64,000 bases of DNA from Priestia megaterium NBRC 15308 = ATCC 14581 (GCF_000832985.1 NZ_CP009920.1:2046001-2110000), one strand, 5' to 3'. Shown: positions 42,956-52,395, numbered from the stretch's first letter. Program-made: numbers and translations. The notes: generated from the letters alone by a model not told the origin.

Positions 42956-43954
42956 ATGAAAGATAATTTTTGGCATGAGTTGCCGCGTCCGTTTTTTATT
43001 TTGGCACCGATGGAAGCTGTGACGGATGTCGTTTTTCGCCATGTTGTGACTGAAGCAGCACGACCTGACGTATTTTTTACAGAGTTTACGAATACGGAAA
43101 GCTACTGCCATCCGAAAGGAAAAGATAGCGTAAAAGGACGTTTGACGTTTACAGACGATGAACAGCCAATCGTTGCGCACATTTGGGGAGACAAGCCTGA
43201 GTACTTCCGTCAAATGAGTATCGGCATGGCCGAAATGGGCTTTCGCGGCATTGATATTAATATGGGCTGTCCTGTGCAGAACGTTGCAGGAAACGGAAAA
43301 GGTTCTGGTCTGATTCGCCGTCCAGATACTGCGGCTGAGATTATCCAGGCAGCCAAAGCTGGAGGGCTTCCAGTAAGCGTAAAGACTCGTCTTGGCTATA
43401 CGCAAGTTGATGAGTGGTACGACTGGCTGAAGCACATTTTAGAACAGGATATCGTGAACCTTTCTATTCACCTTCGTACGAAAAAAGAAATGAGCGATGT
43501 TGACGCGCACTGGGAGTTAATTCCGGAGATTAAGAAACTTCGTGACGAAATTGCGCCTCATACGCTACTAACAATTAACGGTGATATTCCTGACCGCCAG
43601 AAAGGTCTGGAACTTGCAGAGAAGTACGGCGTTGATGGAATCATGATTGGACGCGGAATTTTCCATAATCCGTTTGCGTTTGAAAAAGAAAAGAAAGAGC
43701 ACACAAGCGAAGAGCTATTAGAACTTCTTCGCCTGCAGCTAGATCTTCATGATAAGTATTCTGAAGAATTAGAGCCGCGTCCTTTCAAACCGCTTCGACG
43801 CTTTTTCAAAATTTACGTTCGCGGATTCCGCGGTGCAAGTGAATTAAGAAATCTACTCATGAGCACGGAAACAACTGACGAAGTGCGTGCGTTGCTTGAT
43901 GAGTTTAAAGACAGAGCTGGAGTGAAAGAAGACGAAGGTTTTTCTGTTTCTTAA
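42956..43954 (+). CDS. tRNA-dihydrouridine synthase
   Basis: FMN enzyme reducing uridines in tRNA to dihydrouridine, 332 aa. An N-terminal TIM barrel begins [14 protein letters not shown]; the catalytic Cys is in [19 protein letters not shown]-type SVKTRLGY and IHLRTK follow, and [18 protein letters not shown] closes the barrel. The C-terminal helical domain contains [18 protein letters not shown]. It matches the DusB/DusC-like Firmicute paralogue group; which tRNA positions it modifies is unknown. AAAGGG precedes the ATG at some distance. The gene stands alone. Confidence 0.88.
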   Translation: MKDNFWHELPRPFFILAPMEAVTDVVFRHVVTEAARPDVFFTEFTNTESYCHPKGKDSVKGRLTFTDDEQPIVAHIWGDKPEYFRQMSIGMAEMGFRGIDINMGCPVQNVAGNGKGSGLIRRPDTAAEIIQAAKAGGLPVSVKTRLGYTQVDEWYDWLKHILEQDIVNLSIHLRTKKEMSDVDAHWELIPEIKKLRDEIAPHTLLTINGDIPDRQKGLELAEKYGVDGIMIGRGIFHNPFAFEKEKKEHTSEELLELLRLQLDLHDKYSEELEPRPFKPLRRFFKIYVRGFRGASELRNLLMSTETTDEVRALLDEFKDRAGVKEDEGFSVS

Positions 43955-44040
43955 ATAAGATCTCGTTTGCTTAAACTCAATTGTTCTAACATTTTACCGG
44001 AGAGAAGAACCTCTTGTTCTTTTTTATAGACGTGTGCTAT

Positions 44041-44119
44041 TTATCCACATATGATAAAAGCTGAGGCAGAAGGTTTTACATTTCCTTCTGCCTCAGCTTT
44101 TAATGAAAAAATATCCACA
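44041..44119. promoter_or_regulatory. DnaA boxes downstream of rlmH
   Basis: TTATCCACA at 44041-44049 is a perfect DnaA box; ATATCCACA at 44111-44119 has one mismatch. They flank the terminator between the dihydrouridine synthase and rlmH genes. Confidence 0.6.
44056..44101. terminator. Bidirectional terminator between dus and rlmH
   Basis: An 18-bp perfect stem (44056-44073 with 44084-44101) with a 10-nt loop and A/T tracts at both ends. Confidence 0.93.
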
Positions 44120-44123
44120 CGTT

Positions 44124-44603
44124 CTATTTATGATAAGGTTCATTTCGAATAATACGAAAAGCTCGGTAAATCTGTTCTACTAATACTAGGCGCATAAGCT
44201 GATGAGGAAACGTCATCTTTGAAAAAGAAAGGGCTGCGTTTGAGCGTTTCATTACTTCGCTACTTAAACCAAGCGACCCGCCAATGACAAATGCTATTTT
44301 GCTTTTTCCGTAGGTAGCTAATGAATCAATTTCTTTTGCGAGTTCCTCGGAAGATTTTTGTTTTCCGTTAATAGCTAATGCGATCACATGAGTATCGTCT
44401 GAGATTTTCGCTAAGATGCGCTCTCCTTCTTTTTGTTTTACCTGTTCCATTTCAGATTCACTTAAGTTTTCTGGCGCTTTTTCATCTGCAAGCTCAATAA
44501 TTTCTACTTTTGCATAGCTTGATAAGCGCTTTAAATATTCTTGAATACCTTGTTTTAAGTATTTTTCTTTTAGCTTTCCAATGGTTATAATAGAGATATT
44601 CAC
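44124..44603 (-). CDS. rlmH: 23S rRNA pseudouridine-1915 N3-methyltransferase
   Basis: SPOUT-class dimeric methyltransferase of 159 aa acting on helix 69 of the assembled 70S ribosome. The trefoil-knot SAM motif is [10 protein letters not shown], preceded by [17 protein letters not shown], and the C-terminal [19 protein letters not shown] is the near-invariant RlmH end. It equals B. subtilis YydA. It sits between two groups of DnaA boxes and behind the CxxH/CxxC mini-gene, 83 bp apart, on the same strand. Confidence 0.95.
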   Translation of the reverse strand: MNISIITIGKLKEKYLKQGIQEYLKRLSSYAKVEIIELADEKAPENLSESEMEQVKQKEGERILAKISDDTHVIALAINGKQKSSEELAKEIDSLATYGKSKIAFVIGGSLGLSSEVMKRSNAALSFSKMTFPHQLMRLVLVEQIYRAFRIIRNEPYHK

Positions 44604-44628
44604 AGGCTATTCTCCTCTCCTTTATCCC

Positions 44629-44671
44629 TTATCCACAGATATTATCCACATATCCACATGTTATATCCACA
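44629..44671. promoter_or_regulatory. DnaA-box cluster upstream of rlmH
   Basis: Two perfect TTATCCACA boxes (44629-44637, 44642-44650) and two ATATCCACA boxes with one mismatch (44650-44658, 44663-44671), all in the same orientation within 43 bp. With the boxes at 44041, 44111 and 44902 they form a seven-box region. DnaA-box clusters outside oriC, including one near yydA (rlmH), have been described in B. subtilis (from memory). Confidence 0.8.
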
Positions 44672-44686
44672 TTTTGTATAAGAATA

Positions 44687-44845
44687 TTAGTTCCCTACTA
44701 CATATACAGCTTCATTGTCACAATATTCACAGCTTTTTTTGTCAGTGGAATTTTCTATTTTTTCAAAAACCGGCGCTAGCTCAATCTCATCTACTATTAC
44801 ATCCAGCGCTAGTTCTGTATGTTCTAAACAGCAATATATCTTCAT
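44687..44845 (-). CDS. CxxH/CxxC small protein
   Basis: A 52-residue cytoplasmic protein starting at ATG 44845 with AAGGAAG upstream. It carries CLEH (Cys6-His9) and CEYC (Cys39-Cys42), the paired CxxH and CxxC knuckles that name a small Bacillaceae family encoded beside rlmH. It probably binds one zinc. Function is unknown. The centre is acidic. It lies between the htrA terminator and the DnaA boxes, on the strand of rlmH, and may be cotranscribed with it. Confidence 0.82.
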   Translation of the reverse strand: MKIYCCLEHTELALDVIVDEIELAPVFEKIENSTDKKSCEYCDNEAVYVVGN

Positions 44846-44877
44846 GTATTTATCTTCCTTTCTCTATTCTTTTCATT

Positions 44878-44906
44878 AAAAAACCACAGGAGTTTATCCC
44901 CTGTGG
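44878..44906 (-). terminator. Terminator of the wal-htrA operon
   Basis: CCACAGG pairs with CCTGTGG around a 9-nt loop, with TTTTTT on the minus strand. Confidence 0.75.
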
Positions 44907-44910
44907 ATAA
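44902..44910 (-). promoter_or_regulatory. DnaA box overlapping the htrA terminator
   Basis: TGTGGATAA is the perfect DnaA box in reverse orientation. It shares five bases with the terminator stem. Confidence 0.5.
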
Positions 44911-44918
44911 CTTTTCTT

Positions 44919-46166
44919 TCACTTCATTTGACGCGTTAATTTTACTTCTGTGGATTTCTTTTTGCCATCGCGATAGAACGTTACGTTCATTTTATCGCCA
45001 ATTTCTTTTTCAATGTAGAGGTGTTTGCGAAGTGTCGCAATGTCCCTTACTTTGCTGTGATCTAGCTCAACAATCACATCATATTCCTTCAACCCAGCTT
45101 TAGCGGCTGGCGAACCTGGCTCGACTTTTAGAACAGCGACTCCGTTTACTACATCATGCGGTAACTTAAGGGTTTCTTTTAAATGATACCCTGATACCTC
45201 ACTTAATGATAGTGTACTAACTCCAAGATACGGACGTCTAACTTCACCATATCGTTCTAAGTCATTAATAATGGGCCTAGCCATGTTAATTGGTATTGCA
45301 AGACCAATGCCTTCTACTGCTTCTTGGGCAATTTTCATGGAATTAATGCCTATTAATTCACCATCAATATTAACAAGAGCACCCCCGCTATTGCCAGGGT
45401 TAATTGCGGCATCTGTTTGAATAACTTCTGATTGCCAATCAGGATTTCCATCGCCATTCAAATCTTGAGGAATGACACGGTTAATCCCTGAGACAACTCC
45501 TTGTGTAACGGAGCCAGAAAATTGAAGGCCTAGCGGGTTTCCGATAGCAATCACTGGTTCACCAGCTTTCAGCTTATCAGAATTTCCGAAGGTAGCCACT
45601 TTTGTCACGTGGCCTGCGTCAATTTCAAGAACTGCTAAGTCCATTAAATCATCGCTGCCAAGAATTTTAGCCGATACCCTTGTACCGTTACTGAAGCTCA
45701 CTTCAATTTCGTTAGCGCCTTTAATGACATGATAGTTTGTCACAATATAAGCTTTGTTGCCTTGCTTTTTGTAAATAACACCTGAGCCTGTCCCGGCATC
45801 AGTTCGTTCATCATTCCAAAAGCTTTCAGAGTTCTGAATGTTTACAACTCCTACAACTGCTGCATTGACTTCAGAAACAGCTTTTGTGACGGCCGTAGTG
45901 ACGTCAAGAGATACTGACTTTTGAATGGTAGAACCTGTTTGTTCATCTCTATTTTCATCCGTCATCCATCCGTATGGCAAAATCCCATTCCTCACCAAGG
46001 CTGGCATAAGAAGCAGTACAATAAGTGCACCTATAATTGCTCCAACCAGAGCAGAAGCGAAATATCCTCTGCGGCGTTTAGGCGGCCGACTATTTGGCTC
46101 TTGGCCTTCATCATAATGTTCCACACTATCACCGAACCCTTCATTTATCATCGTGAATGTCTGCAT
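44919..46166 (-). CDS. htrC: HtrA-type membrane serine protease (YyxA/HtrC)
   Basis: Trypsin-like quality-control protease of 415 aa anchored by one helix (about residues 37-58) with the rest outside the membrane. The catalytic triad is seen as His in TNYHVI, Asp in LMDLAVLEI and Ser in NPGNSGGALVN. The C-terminal PDZ domain starts about residue 315, with VEPGSPAAKAGLKEYDVI. It degrades or refolds misfolded secreted proteins. It is last of the wal operon, 42 bp after walJ. The first ATG has no clear ribosome site and M6 is an alternative; a TGA lies just upstream of the first. Confidence 0.9.
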   Translation of the reverse strand: MQTFTMINEGFGDSVEHYDEGQEPNSRPPKRRRGYFASALVGAIIGALIVLLLMPALVRNGILPYGWMTDENRDEQTGSTIQKSVSLDVTTAVTKAVSEVNAAVVGVVNIQNSESFWNDERTDAGTGSGVIYKKQGNKAYIVTNYHVIKGANEIEVSFSNGTRVSAKILGSDDLMDLAVLEIDAGHVTKVATFGNSDKLKAGEPVIAIGNPLGLQFSGSVTQGVVSGINRVIPQDLNGDGNPDWQSEVIQTDAAINPGNSGGALVNIDGELIGINSMKIAQEAVEGIGLAIPINMARPIINDLERYGEVRRPYLGVSTLSLSEVSGYHLKETLKLPHDVVNGVAVLKVEPGSPAAKAGLKEYDVIVELDHSKVRDIATLRKHLYIEKEIGDKMNVTFYRDGKKKSTEVKLTRQMK

Positions 46167-46208
46167 TCACGTATTAAATGAAGTTATTTTTCGCTTCCTT
46201 TCTAGAGA

Positions 46209-47003
46209 CTATACATAAACAATATCAGTTGGTCTTTTTGGATCAGTATCACATAGGAGAATATTGTCCTCTACATTGATGTCTTTTTGTTGTAACACTT
46301 GTGCAACCGACATGCGGGCAATTTCCTTCATGTTATTGTCTTGACTTAAATGCGCCAAATAAATGCGTTTGGTTTGATCTCCAATCACATCTGCCATTGC
46401 AAGCGCCGCATCTTCATTTGATACATGTCCCACGTCGCTTAGAATTCGTCTTTTAATGCTCCAAGGGTAGCGCCCCATTCTCAGCATTTCAACATCATGA
46501 TTGCTTTCAAATACGTACATATCGCTATTTTTAATCGTACCTTTCATGCGGTCACTTACATAGCCGGTATCCGTAATAAGGGTTAATTTTTTAGACCCTT
46601 GATGAAAGACATAAAACATAGGCTCTGCGGCATCATGCGAAACGCCAAAAGACTCCACTTCCAATTGACCAAACGATTTCGTTTGGCCAATTTCAAAGTG
46701 AAACTTCTGTTCCGTATTAATGTTGCCGATCAAGCCATCCATTGCGTTCCACGTTTTTTCATTTGCGAAAATAGGGAGCTTATATTTACGTGCCAGAACA
46801 CCTAGTCCTTTAATATGGTCACTATGTTCGTGAGTCACTAAAATTCCTGATAAATCCGGGATATTGCGATTTACTTGTTGAAAGAGAGCTTCCATTTGCT
46901 TTCCGCTCAGCCCTGCATCAACTAGTAAGGAATGTTCTCCATCACTTACTAAAATCGCATTTCCTGTGCTCCCACTCGCTAGCACGCTGAAATGCAGGCT
47001 CAT
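46209..47003 (-). CDS. walJ: Metallo-beta-lactamase-fold exonuclease WalJ (YycJ)
   Basis: Cytoplasmic MBL hydrolase of 264 aa; [12 protein letters not shown] is the metal motif, with further ligands at [11 protein letters not shown] and [10 protein letters not shown]. subtilis YycJ has 5'-3' exonuclease activity with links to DNA mismatch repair and replication, and it is always in the wal operon. It lies 18 bp after yycI. GAGTGAG precedes the ATG. Confidence 0.93.
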   Translation of the reverse strand: MSLHFSVLASGSTGNAILVSDGEHSLLVDAGLSGKQMEALFQQVNRNIPDLSGILVTHEHSDHIKGLGVLARKYKLPIFANEKTWNAMDGLIGNINTEQKFHFEIGQTKSFGQLEVESFGVSHDAAEPMFYVFHQGSKKLTLITDTGYVSDRMKGTIKNSDMYVFESNHDVEMLRMGRYPWSIKRRILSDVGHVSNEDAALAMADVIGDQTKRIYLAHLSQDNNMKEIARMSVAQVLQQKDINVEDNILLCDTDPKRPTDIVYV

Positions 47004-47021
47004 TTATCTCACTCCAAATAC

Positions 47022-47801
47022 TTATTTATTTCCTTTTTTAATGATCTGTCCTTCAAAGGCATTTACAAAATAACTCGTATCTCCATTTACAACGATGTGC
47101 CAAGTTGGTGCTAAAACTTGAGAATTTAGTAACGGCAGATCAAACGTATAGTACCCAAACTCTACTTTTGTTACAGAATCTTTCTTTTTCAATTCATCCT
47201 TCAAAAACAAATTTTCTAATGCTTTTAAAGGCGTTAAAACATCCTGCTCATCATCTAACGTTTTTACAGAACCTAGCATCGTTTGTTCATACGAAATAAT
47301 TTCATCTTTGTCATTTAAGTGAGCAACGATCATACCATTTTCATTGTCAAAGATTTTATGCTTCTTATATTGTTGAAAGAATGTAACTGTTTTTTTCTCT
47401 TTGTTAACATTCCATAGCTCATACTCCTTACCTGAGATCACATACCGTTTTAGAAATTGACTTAGCTTTGCTTCGGGACTTTTTTCAGGTACTGAAAAAG
47501 GTTTGTCTAATACGCTTCGAATTGTTTTTTCCTCAAGCAGCGCTGCTTTTTGTTCTTTAAGCTTTTTTAAATCTTCATCTTTAAACAGTTTGCTTTTGGC
47601 ATTTAACGACGAAGCTTCTTTCACATCTGTAGGCAAATGTTTATATTCAATGCCTTCACTCGTTAATTGTTCTTCAACGCTCGACTCTACAAATAGAGAA
47701 TACTGATCTTCTTGATGAGTTTTAAAAATCTGATAGCCTAAGTAAATATTAAGAATCAAGAAAGTGAAAATAAAGATGGTTTTTGTTCTATTCCAATCCA
47801 T
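47022..47801 (-). CDS. yycI: WalK regulatory protein YycI
   Basis: Membrane-anchored extracytoplasmic regulator of 259 aa that, with YycH, restrains WalK through the membrane. It has one N-terminal helix (TIFIFTFLILNIYLGYQIF) and a beta-rich outer domain. ATG 47801 is chosen because GAAGGAGG lies just upstream and MDWNRTKTIF is the family start; the longer frame adds 38 codons over yycH. It overlaps the yycH end by 14 bp. Confidence 0.92.
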   Translation of the reverse strand: MDWNRTKTIFIFTFLILNIYLGYQIFKTHQEDQYSLFVESSVEEQLTSEGIEYKHLPTDVKEASSLNAKSKLFKDEDLKKLKEQKAALLEEKTIRSVLDKPFSVPEKSPEAKLSQFLKRYVISGKEYELWNVNKEKKTVTFFQQYKKHKIFDNENGMIVAHLNDKDEIISYEQTMLGSVKTLDDEQDVLTPLKALENLFLKDELKKKDSVTKVEFGYYTFDLPLLNSQVLAPTWHIVVNGDTSYFVNAFEGQIIKKGNK

Positions 47802-49155
47802 CGTTATCGCCTCCTTCCGTCGGCGGTGCAATTCGATACCACTTGCTATTATAATAATAGAACCAAGAAGGAACGAGTTTGACAGAATTAGAATTAAACT
47901 CAACCGTCTTTTCACCGGTTTTCGGCTGCTGTGAAACTTCTTCTAGCTGATAGCCTATTGAAATATCTTTTAACAGATTCGGGTCAAAGTTTTGGTGTTT
48001 TTCAATTAATTGAATCACCTTTTGAGATGACTGCAGCTTTTCTACACTGGAATCCTGTACTCTTACAAAACGATAAAGAGGACGACGGTAATTTAAAATC
48101 TCCGCATTTCCCCATCTCTGATATATTTCAGTCATGCCCTGATTGCTGTAAACTGGATAGTTATCTTTATAATAACGATAGCTAATTTCTTTTGTAATAC
48201 GATTCCAGCTGTTGAACCTGTAATTAGATTCCGTCCAGCCTCCGTGGTCATTAACGAAGCTAAAGCTACGGTTTATTAAATTATAATCTTCCATTACTTC
48301 GGTCGTGGAATTTACAAGATTCACATATTCCATCACATCTGTCTTCGTATTAACATTAATCACTTTTGTACCTTCGGTGTAGACATCTCGGTTTGTAGAC
48401 GTTTCTTTCCGCGCATAGTCTGGGTTGTTAAAAAGCGCTTCCTTATATTTTTCAATATCTAAATGCCTCATGCTCGTATAGTAGACTTCACTATTCATCG
48501 TGATATTGTTTTCCGGAAGGAAGATATACCGATTTTTGTTTTCTTTATATACAAAGCTCGGGGCATACGTACGTTTCATTTTGTCTTCTAATTCTTTGAT
48601 ATCATCTTTGGCCAAATTCTTGACTGTAACTGAATAAATCTTTTTTTGCTCATAATTCACAAGATACACGCTCACGAAAAAGGAAGGTGTACGCTTAATT
48701 TTAATGAGTACACGGTCAAATGTTTGATTAGGCAAAGACGTTTGAGAAAATGAAAAAAGCTGTTGAAATGTTTTTAACGGTAGCGCGTCTGGATACAGCA
48801 CTTCAATAGAATTACTTCCATGGACATAATTTAAAAATCCATCAGGAGAAATAGCATCCGAAACGTCCGTCACATTCGAAAATTTCCACTTTTTCATTTC
48901 ATTTACCCATTTGTTTACATCATCTTCGTCGTGAGACATGTAGTGATTATCGTTTCGATGATAGAGAACTTCTGTTGGAAGAATATGATCTTCTATTTTA
49001 CTTTTTGAACTCACTTCAACTTCCTGCAAATGTTGATTCTTTGAAATGACCTTATAAGAAGGCTGATACGTCCATATATGATACGTCATAATTAAACTGG
49101 AAGCGACGAGAACAACTAAGATGGCCGTTTTGATATGTTCATATCTCATTCCCAT
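47788..49155 (-). CDS. yycH: WalK regulatory protein YycH
   Basis: Protein of 455 aa with one N-terminal membrane helix (about residues 9-27) and a large extracellular domain. It forms a ternary complex with YycI and WalK. Its start lies inside the walK 3' end (10-bp overlap), so translation is coupled. ATG 49155 or ATG 49149 may be used. Sequence identity is recognised from position, topology and length and not from strong motifs. Confidence 0.9.
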   Translation of the reverse strand: MGMRYEHIKTAILVVLVASSLIMTYHIWTYQPSYKVISKNQHLQEVEVSSKSKIEDHILPTEVLYHRNDNHYMSHDEDDVNKWVNEMKKWKFSNVTDVSDAISPDGFLNYVHGSNSIEVLYPDALPLKTFQQLFSFSQTSLPNQTFDRVLIKIKRTPSFFVSVYLVNYEQKKIYSVTVKNLAKDDIKELEDKMKRTYAPSFVYKENKNRYIFLPENNITMNSEVYYTSMRHLDIEKYKEALFNNPDYARKETSTNRDVYTEGTKVINVNTKTDVMEYVNLVNSTTEVMEDYNLINRSFSFVNDHGGWTESNYRFNSWNRITKEISYRYYKDNYPVYSNQGMTEIYQRWGNAEILNYRRPLYRFVRVQDSSVEKLQSSQKVIQLIEKHQNFDPNLLKDISIGYQLEEVSQQPKTGEKTVEFNSNSVKLVPSWFYYYNSKWYRIAPPTEGGDNDGLE

Positions 49156-51053
49156 TCGTCATCATTCTCACTTTCAATTGGAAGAGTAAAGTAAATCGTT
49201 GTTCCTTTTCCTTCCTGACTATCTGCCCAAATACGTCCATCATGTGCTTCAATAATTTCCTTGGCAATAGCAAGCCCTAATCCTGTTCCGCCTAATTTAC
49301 GCGTTCGTGCTTTATCTACACGATAGAAGCGTTCGAAAATTTTAGCTAAATTTGATTTTGGAATTCCCATACCTTGGTCTTTAATGCTCACAACAATTTC
49401 ATGCGTATGCTGAGCAATTGAAAATGTAATGATTCCGCCTTCAGGTGAATATTTTATTGCATTGGAAATAATGTTATCTAATACTTGTGTAATTTTATCT
49501 TGATCGATAGCAACATAGATTGCTTCATTTGGCAAGTCGCGCACGAATGAAATACCTTGTTCAATTGTCATTTCAAAGCGATCAATGATGTAATGATAGA
49601 ACTTCACAAAATTGATTGGGTCACGACTAAATCGGTAGTCTTGACTATCTAACTTAGATAATTGAAGCAAGTCGTTAACGAGACGAATCATTCGTTCTGT
49701 TTCCGTTTGCGTTACATTTAAAAACGTTGGAGCTAAGTCCTTATCTTGCCATGCTCCTTCTGCAAGCGCATCTAAATAACTGCGCATCGTTGTTAACGGC
49801 GTACGCAATTCATGTGAAACATTCGCTACAAATTCTCGGCGATCTTGATCAATTTTCTCCTGCTCTGTAATATCATGCAAGACAATGATAATCCCGTTAA
49901 TAAAACCGGTCTCTTTTTGAATAGCGGAAATGGTAGCTCTTAAAATAAAGGGATCCGATTTTGTACTAAAGTCCAAAATTAATGACTCTTGATTAGCGAG
50001 CAAGCTCTCAAACGTATGCGTTTCTTCAAGATCTAATAGGGAAACAACTGGATCAGACAAAACCGTTTCACGTGAAACATTTAGCATAGCTGCAGCTGGA
50101 TCATTAATTAAAATTACTCTTCCCTTTCGATCTGTCGCAATAACGCCGTCCGTCATATGAGCTAATACTGAACTAAGCTTACGGCGCTCCCCTTCTGTAG
50201 TTGCCTGTGCTTCTTGAAGCTTTCTTGTTAAGTTGTTGAATGTGAGAGCTAGCTGACCAATTTCATCATACCCGTATACCTTAGCTTTTCTCGTAAAATT
50301 CCCTTTGGCCATCTCAAGTGCTTGTTTTCTCATTTCAGACATTGGACGAGTAATCGTCTGAGCTAAAAACACGCCTAAAATAGCTGTAATAAAAAGAGCA
50401 ATCACCGTACCTGCCTTAAAGATCTGATTGATATTACTCATTTGATCGTAAACAGGCTCCATGGAAGCTGTTAAGTAAATAGCACCTAAGATTTCTTCGC
50501 TAGACTGAATTTTTCCATTTTTATTGGTTGAATTTGATTGACTGGCACCTACTTTATCCTGTAAACGAATAGGCTGTATCATAACTCTGATTCGCTGTCC
50601 GCTTTGATCAACAAATACATTATCAGAGTTAGTTCCTGCTAACAACGCATTTGTAATCGCTAAATCATTAGTCTTTTTACCTATGATCTGTTGAGGATTT
50701 GAGTTCGATGTAGCAATGATTCTTCTATTTTGGTCAATGACTCTTACTTCAGAGATGTCATTCATATCATTTGAAGCTAAATTGGGTCTTGAAGCAAAAT
50801 CTCGTAAAATAGTCTTTAAGTCTTCCTCAAGAGTGGGTGAATCATCATCACGATTTTTCACCATTTCTTGTCCAATGTTATACGTCAGCAAGTCTGTCCG
50901 CTCTTGAAGAGACGTTCGAAAGTTGTTAACTAATTCTTTTTCTAATTGTCGTGCAAAATAGACCCCAATAATTTGCATCGCAATTAAAATGAGCAGCACA
51001 TAAATCAATACAAACTTTAAGTGAATAGATTGCAGGAGCCTTACTTTCTTCAT
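49146..51053 (-). CDS. walK: Essential cell-wall sensor histidine kinase WalK
   Basis: Two-helix sensor kinase of 635 aa. TM1 is about residues 12-33, an extracellular Cache-type domain follows to about 210, then TM2 (211-232), HAMP (about 230-285), PAS (about 290-400), HisKA with NVSHELRTPLTTMR (His414) and HATPase_c ending GGTGLGLAIAKEI. It controls autolysins and wall turnover with WalR, and is tuned by YycH/YycI. It begins 6 bp after walR. It has the intracellular PAS domain typical of bacilli. Confidence 0.95.
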   Translation of the reverse strand: MKKVRLLQSIHLKFVLIYVLLILIAMQIIGVYFARQLEKELVNNFRTSLQERTDLLTYNIGQEMVKNRDDDSPTLEEDLKTILRDFASRPNLASNDMNDISEVRVIDQNRRIIATSNSNPQQIIGKKTNDLAITNALLAGTNSDNVFVDQSGQRIRVMIQPIRLQDKVGASQSNSTNKNGKIQSSEEILGAIYLTASMEPVYDQMSNINQIFKAGTVIALFITAILGVFLAQTITRPMSEMRKQALEMAKGNFTRKAKVYGYDEIGQLALTFNNLTRKLQEAQATTEGERRKLSSVLAHMTDGVIATDRKGRVILINDPAAAMLNVSRETVLSDPVVSLLDLEETHTFESLLANQESLILDFSTKSDPFILRATISAIQKETGFINGIIIVLHDITEQEKIDQDRREFVANVSHELRTPLTTMRSYLDALAEGAWQDKDLAPTFLNVTQTETERMIRLVNDLLQLSKLDSQDYRFSRDPINFVKFYHYIIDRFEMTIEQGISFVRDLPNEAIYVAIDQDKITQVLDNIISNAIKYSPEGGIITFSIAQHTHEIVVSIKDQGMGIPKSNLAKIFERFYRVDKARTRKLGGTGLGLAIAKEIIEAHDGRIWADSQEGKGTTIYFTLPIESENDDEWE

Positions 51054-51059
51054 CTAAAA

Positions 51060-51767
51060 TTACTCCTGCTCTGGGCTGCGTAAATAATAGCCTACTCCAC
51101 GTCTTGTTACAATCCACATTGGATGGCTTGGATTATCTTCAATTTTTTCACGTAATCTTCGAACTGTTACATCTACCGTACGCACATCACCAAAATAGTC
51201 ATAACCCCATACAGTTTGAAGCAAGTGTTCACGCGTCATGACTTGTCCAATGTGCTTCGCTAAATAATGCAGCAGCTCAAATTCACGGTGAGTCAGTTCA
51301 ATCGTTTCTCCGCGCTTAGACACGATATAGGCATCTGGGTGAATAACAAGTGCTCCAATCGTAATTTCATTCGTTTCGCTTTCTTCCGTTGGAACAGCTA
51401 CCTGCTGATGTCTACGTAAATTAGCTTTTACACGTGCTAATAATTCACGCGTACTAAACGGCTTAGTTACATAATCATCTGCACCTAATTCTAGACCTAA
51501 AACTTTGTCAATTTCAGAGTCTTTTGCTGTTAACATGATAATTGGCATATCATATTTTTTGCGCACTTCTCGGCAAACTTCCATTCCATCTTTCTGAGGA
51601 AGCATAATATCTAATAAAATCATTTCAGGCTGTACTTCTTCCACTTTTTCAAGTGCTTCTACGCCATCATAAGCACAAAATACTTCGTAACCTTCTTTTT
51701 GCAAATTAAACTTTAAAATATCTGCAATCGGCTTTTCGTCATCTACGACTAAAATACGTTTATCCAT
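51060..51767 (-). CDS. walR: Essential response regulator WalR
   Basis: OmpR-family regulator of 235 aa: [18 protein letters not shown], phospho-acceptor Asp53 in [26 protein letters not shown], then winged helix ending [12 protein letters not shown]. It controls peptidoglycan hydrolase genes. ATG 51767 is chosen because B. subtilis WalR begins MDKKILVVDDE; an ATG two codons upstream is also possible with AAAGGAG before it. First gene of walRK-yycHI-walJ-htrA. Confidence 0.95.
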   Translation of the reverse strand: MDKRILVVDDEKPIADILKFNLQKEGYEVFCAYDGVEALEKVEEVQPEMILLDIMLPQKDGMEVCREVRKKYDMPIIMLTAKDSEIDKVLGLELGADDYVTKPFSTRELLARVKANLRRHQQVAVPTEESETNEITIGALVIHPDAYIVSKRGETIELTHREFELLHYLAKHIGQVMTREHLLQTVWGYDYFGDVRTVDVTVRRLREKIEDNPSHPMWIVTRRGVGYYLRSPEQE

Positions 51768-51841
51768 GATCATCGTTCTCCTTTATTAGTTGAAGCAAAA
51801 TATAAAAGATAGTATTCATACTGTTTGAATACCGTAGTTTT

Positions 51842-51872
51842 ATTATACTTGATAACCCTTGAAACGTCACAA
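51842..51872 (-). promoter_or_regulatory. Possible walR operon promoter
   Basis: On the minus strand TTGTGA (51867-51872), a 19-nt spacer, and TATAAT (51842-51847). The -10 is perfect but the spacer is long, so this is tentative. Confidence 0.4.
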
Positions 51873-51993
51873 GTTCATCCTCTACTATACATGAAGATAT
51901 ATGATTTTCAACCATCTCTAAATACAAAAGTAATATATTACCACAAAAGAGATACAAAGCAAATAACGTTTTCTTTTAAATGTAAATAAAAGA

Positions 51994-52027
51994 AAAAAGC
52001 ATGACTTTAAATAAAGTCATGCTTTTT
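51994..52027 (-). terminator. Terminator of the tRNA cluster
   Basis: A 16-bp perfect stem (51994-52009 with 52012-52027) followed on the minus strand by T-rich sequence. It lies right after the tRNA-Phe gene. Confidence 0.88.
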
Positions 52028-52029
52028 GA

Positions 52030-52102
52030 TGGCTCGGGACGGAATCGAACCGCCGACACAAGGATTTTCAGTCCTTTGCTCTACCAACTGAGCTACCGAG
52101 CC
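52030..52102 (-). tRNA. tRNA-Phe (GAA)
   Basis: A 73-nt cloverleaf with GGCTCGG/CCGAGCC acceptor stem, D-arm AGCTCAGTTGGTAGAGC, anticodon loop CTGAAAA with GAA, and GGTTCGATTCC T-arm. Discriminator A; CCA is not encoded. Last of four tRNAs. Confidence 0.97.
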
Positions 52103-52106
52103 AAAA

Positions 52107-52182
52107 TGGCGGTCCCGACGGGAATCGAACCCGCGATCTCCTGCGTGACAGGCAGGCATGTTAACCGCTACACCACGGGACC
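52107..52182 (-). tRNA. tRNA-Asp (GTC)
   Basis: A 76-nt gene including an encoded CCA end: acceptor GGTCCCG/CGGGACC, anticodon loop CTGTCAC with GTC, T-arm GGGTTCGATTCCC, discriminator G. The only one of the four with encoded CCA. Confidence 0.97.
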
Positions 52183-52208
52183 TCAGTCTATATGCTATGT
52201 ATTAAAAA

Positions 52209-52280
52209 TGACCCGTACGGGATTCGAACCCGTGTTACCGCCGTGAAAGGGCGGTGTCTTAACCGCTTGACCAACGGGCC
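52209..52280 (-). tRNA. tRNA-Glu (TTC)
   Basis: A 72-nt cloverleaf with GGCCCGT/ACGGGTC acceptor stem, anticodon loop CTTTCAC with TTC, T-arm GGGTTCGAATCCC, discriminator A, no encoded CCA. Confidence 0.97.
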
Positions 52281-52295
52281 ACGTTGTAACAAAAG

Positions 52296-52368
52296 TGAGC
52301 CATGAAGGACTCGAACCTTCGACCCTCTGATTAAAAGTCAGATGCTCTACCAACTGAGCTAATGGCTC
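52296..52368 (-). tRNA. tRNA-Lys (TTT)
   Basis: A 73-nt cloverleaf with GAGCCAT/ATGGCTC acceptor stem, anticodon loop CTTTTAA with TTT, T-arm AGGTTCGAGTCCT, discriminator A, no encoded CCA. First of the cluster. Confidence 0.97.
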
Positions 52369-52395
52369 ATGTTATATCTCTTAGCGACGTTTATT

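Noticed and set aside
52001-52246. An 81-codon plus-strand frame over the tRNA genes
   Set aside because: It is the reverse complement of tRNA-Phe, Asp and Glu; such frames are a known artefact.
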